Part shown: positions 5,173 through 5,542 of the stretch, piece by piece
How positions within the stretch are numbered: the stretch's first letter is position 1
Layout of the letters: the number at the start of each line of letters is the position of its first letter
Assembly (NCBI GenBank): GCA_029865285.1
Contig: JAOUHE010000112.1
Coordinates: 1-5,542, forward strand
DNA from: Chloroflexota bacterium
GTDB taxonomy: Bacteria > Chloroflexota > Limnocylindria > QHBO01
Length of the DNA stretch: 5,542 nucleotides
Direction of reading: 5' to 3'
The notes under the pieces: generated by a model
Database searches by the model: none
What the model was told of the DNA's origin: nothing
What the model saw: the letters and a program-made list of their open reading frames with translations, nothing else
Translations under genes and position numbers: made by a program

Positions 5173-5542
5173 CTAGCCGGCATCCTCGCTCGAGGCTGTC
5201 GCGTCGCCCGCGCCGCGTGTCATGACCACCCGGTGCGGGAAGGGGATTTCGATCCCCTCTGCGGCGAACATGGCCAGTATTCGGGTCCGCAGTTCGCCGC
5301 TGACGCTCCACTGGTCGCCGGCGTGGACCCGCCCGGTGACCTTGAGCGTGACCGCGGAGTCTCCCAGATCGTCGACGCGCAGCACCGATGGCGGCTCCAG
5401 CAGCCGCGCGCTCCAGGCCGGGTCGGCGGCCAGCTCGATGCCGATCCGATTGAGCACGTCAGTGACACGGGGAATATCGGAGTCATAGGCGACCGATACG
5501 TCGAGGTTCACCCTTGACCAGCCGCTCGTCAGGTTTGACGCC
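5173..5542 (-). CDS. MscS-family mechanosensitive channel, C-terminal part (5' end off window)
   Basis: Small-conductance mechanosensitive channel family: a membrane pore opened by tension, releasing solutes on hypo-osmotic shock. Only the cytoplasmic C-terminal region is present, about 123 codons. The frame is open to the right edge and reads ASNLTSGWSRVNLDVSVAY across 5485-5541, so the GTG at 5511 is internal and the true start lies beyond the window with the membrane helices. Recognisable features are the beta-domain strand GWSRVNLDVSVAYDSD, followed by the alpha/beta C-terminal domain: an amphipathic helix (IPRVTDVLNRIGIELAADP), LEPPSVLRVDDLGDSAVTLKV, a QWSVSGELRTRILAMF helix and the family's closing GIEIPFPHR. 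A short Ala/Ser/Glu-rich tail precedes TAG. The pore cannot be seen, so the subfamily (MscS versus a larger MscK- or YnaI-type protein) is undetermined. Confidence 0.93.
   Translation of the reverse strand, partial: ASNLTSGWSRVNLDVSVAYDSDIPRVTDVLNRIGIELAADPAWSARLLEPPSVLRVDDLGDSAVTLKVTGRVHAGDQWSVSGELRTRILAMFAAEGIEIPFPHRVVMTRGAGDATASSEDAG

Overview
This window is GC-rich bacterial chromosome (mostly G/C third codon positions) with ordinary-looking gene content. I found no CRISPR array, transposase, integrase, toxin-antitoxin pair or recognisable defence cluster. The organism cannot be named from the sequence. A secreted protein with a Pro/Thr stalk built from TPTP/TATP-type units beside a membrane GGDEF-EAL protein, in a high-GC genome, is a combination I associate with uncultured Chloroflexota (Limnocylindria-like), but that is inference. 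Actinobacterial or other high-GC lineages remain possible. The tRNA carries an encoded CCA end.

Layout, left to right. Positions 1-1152 (+) hold most of seryl-tRNA synthetase, entering the window inside its N-terminal coiled coil. It converges, with a 12-bp gap, on a minus-strand gene (1165 to about 2811) for a two-helix membrane protein with a GGDEF diguanylate cyclase domain and an EAL phosphodiesterase domain. A roughly 137-bp intergenic region with a clear inverted repeat separates that gene from a divergent plus-strand gene (2949-4004). The latter encodes an exported protein with a signal peptide, an Ig-like module, a long Pro/Thr stalk, a Gly-rich hinge, one membrane helix and a short cytoplasmic tail. 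A palindromic stretch at 4010-4043 separates it from the converging minus-strand pair: a DinB-like/TPR protein (5024 to 4314) followed by a small Cys-containing hypothetical (4280 to 4044). Upstream of the DinB-like gene, and divergent from it, lies tRNA-Ser(UGA) (5069-5156). The window ends in the C-terminal part of an MscS-type mechanosensitive channel on the minus strand (5173 to the right edge).

The genes do not form one pathway. The two translation genes (SerRS and a tRNA-Ser it should charge) lie about 4 kb apart. The c-di-GMP enzyme and the surface stalk protein share a divergent control region; a link between c-di-GMP signalling and a cell-surface structure is a reasonable but untested idea. 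That pair, the dyad between them and the small Cys protein are the parts most worth a second look.
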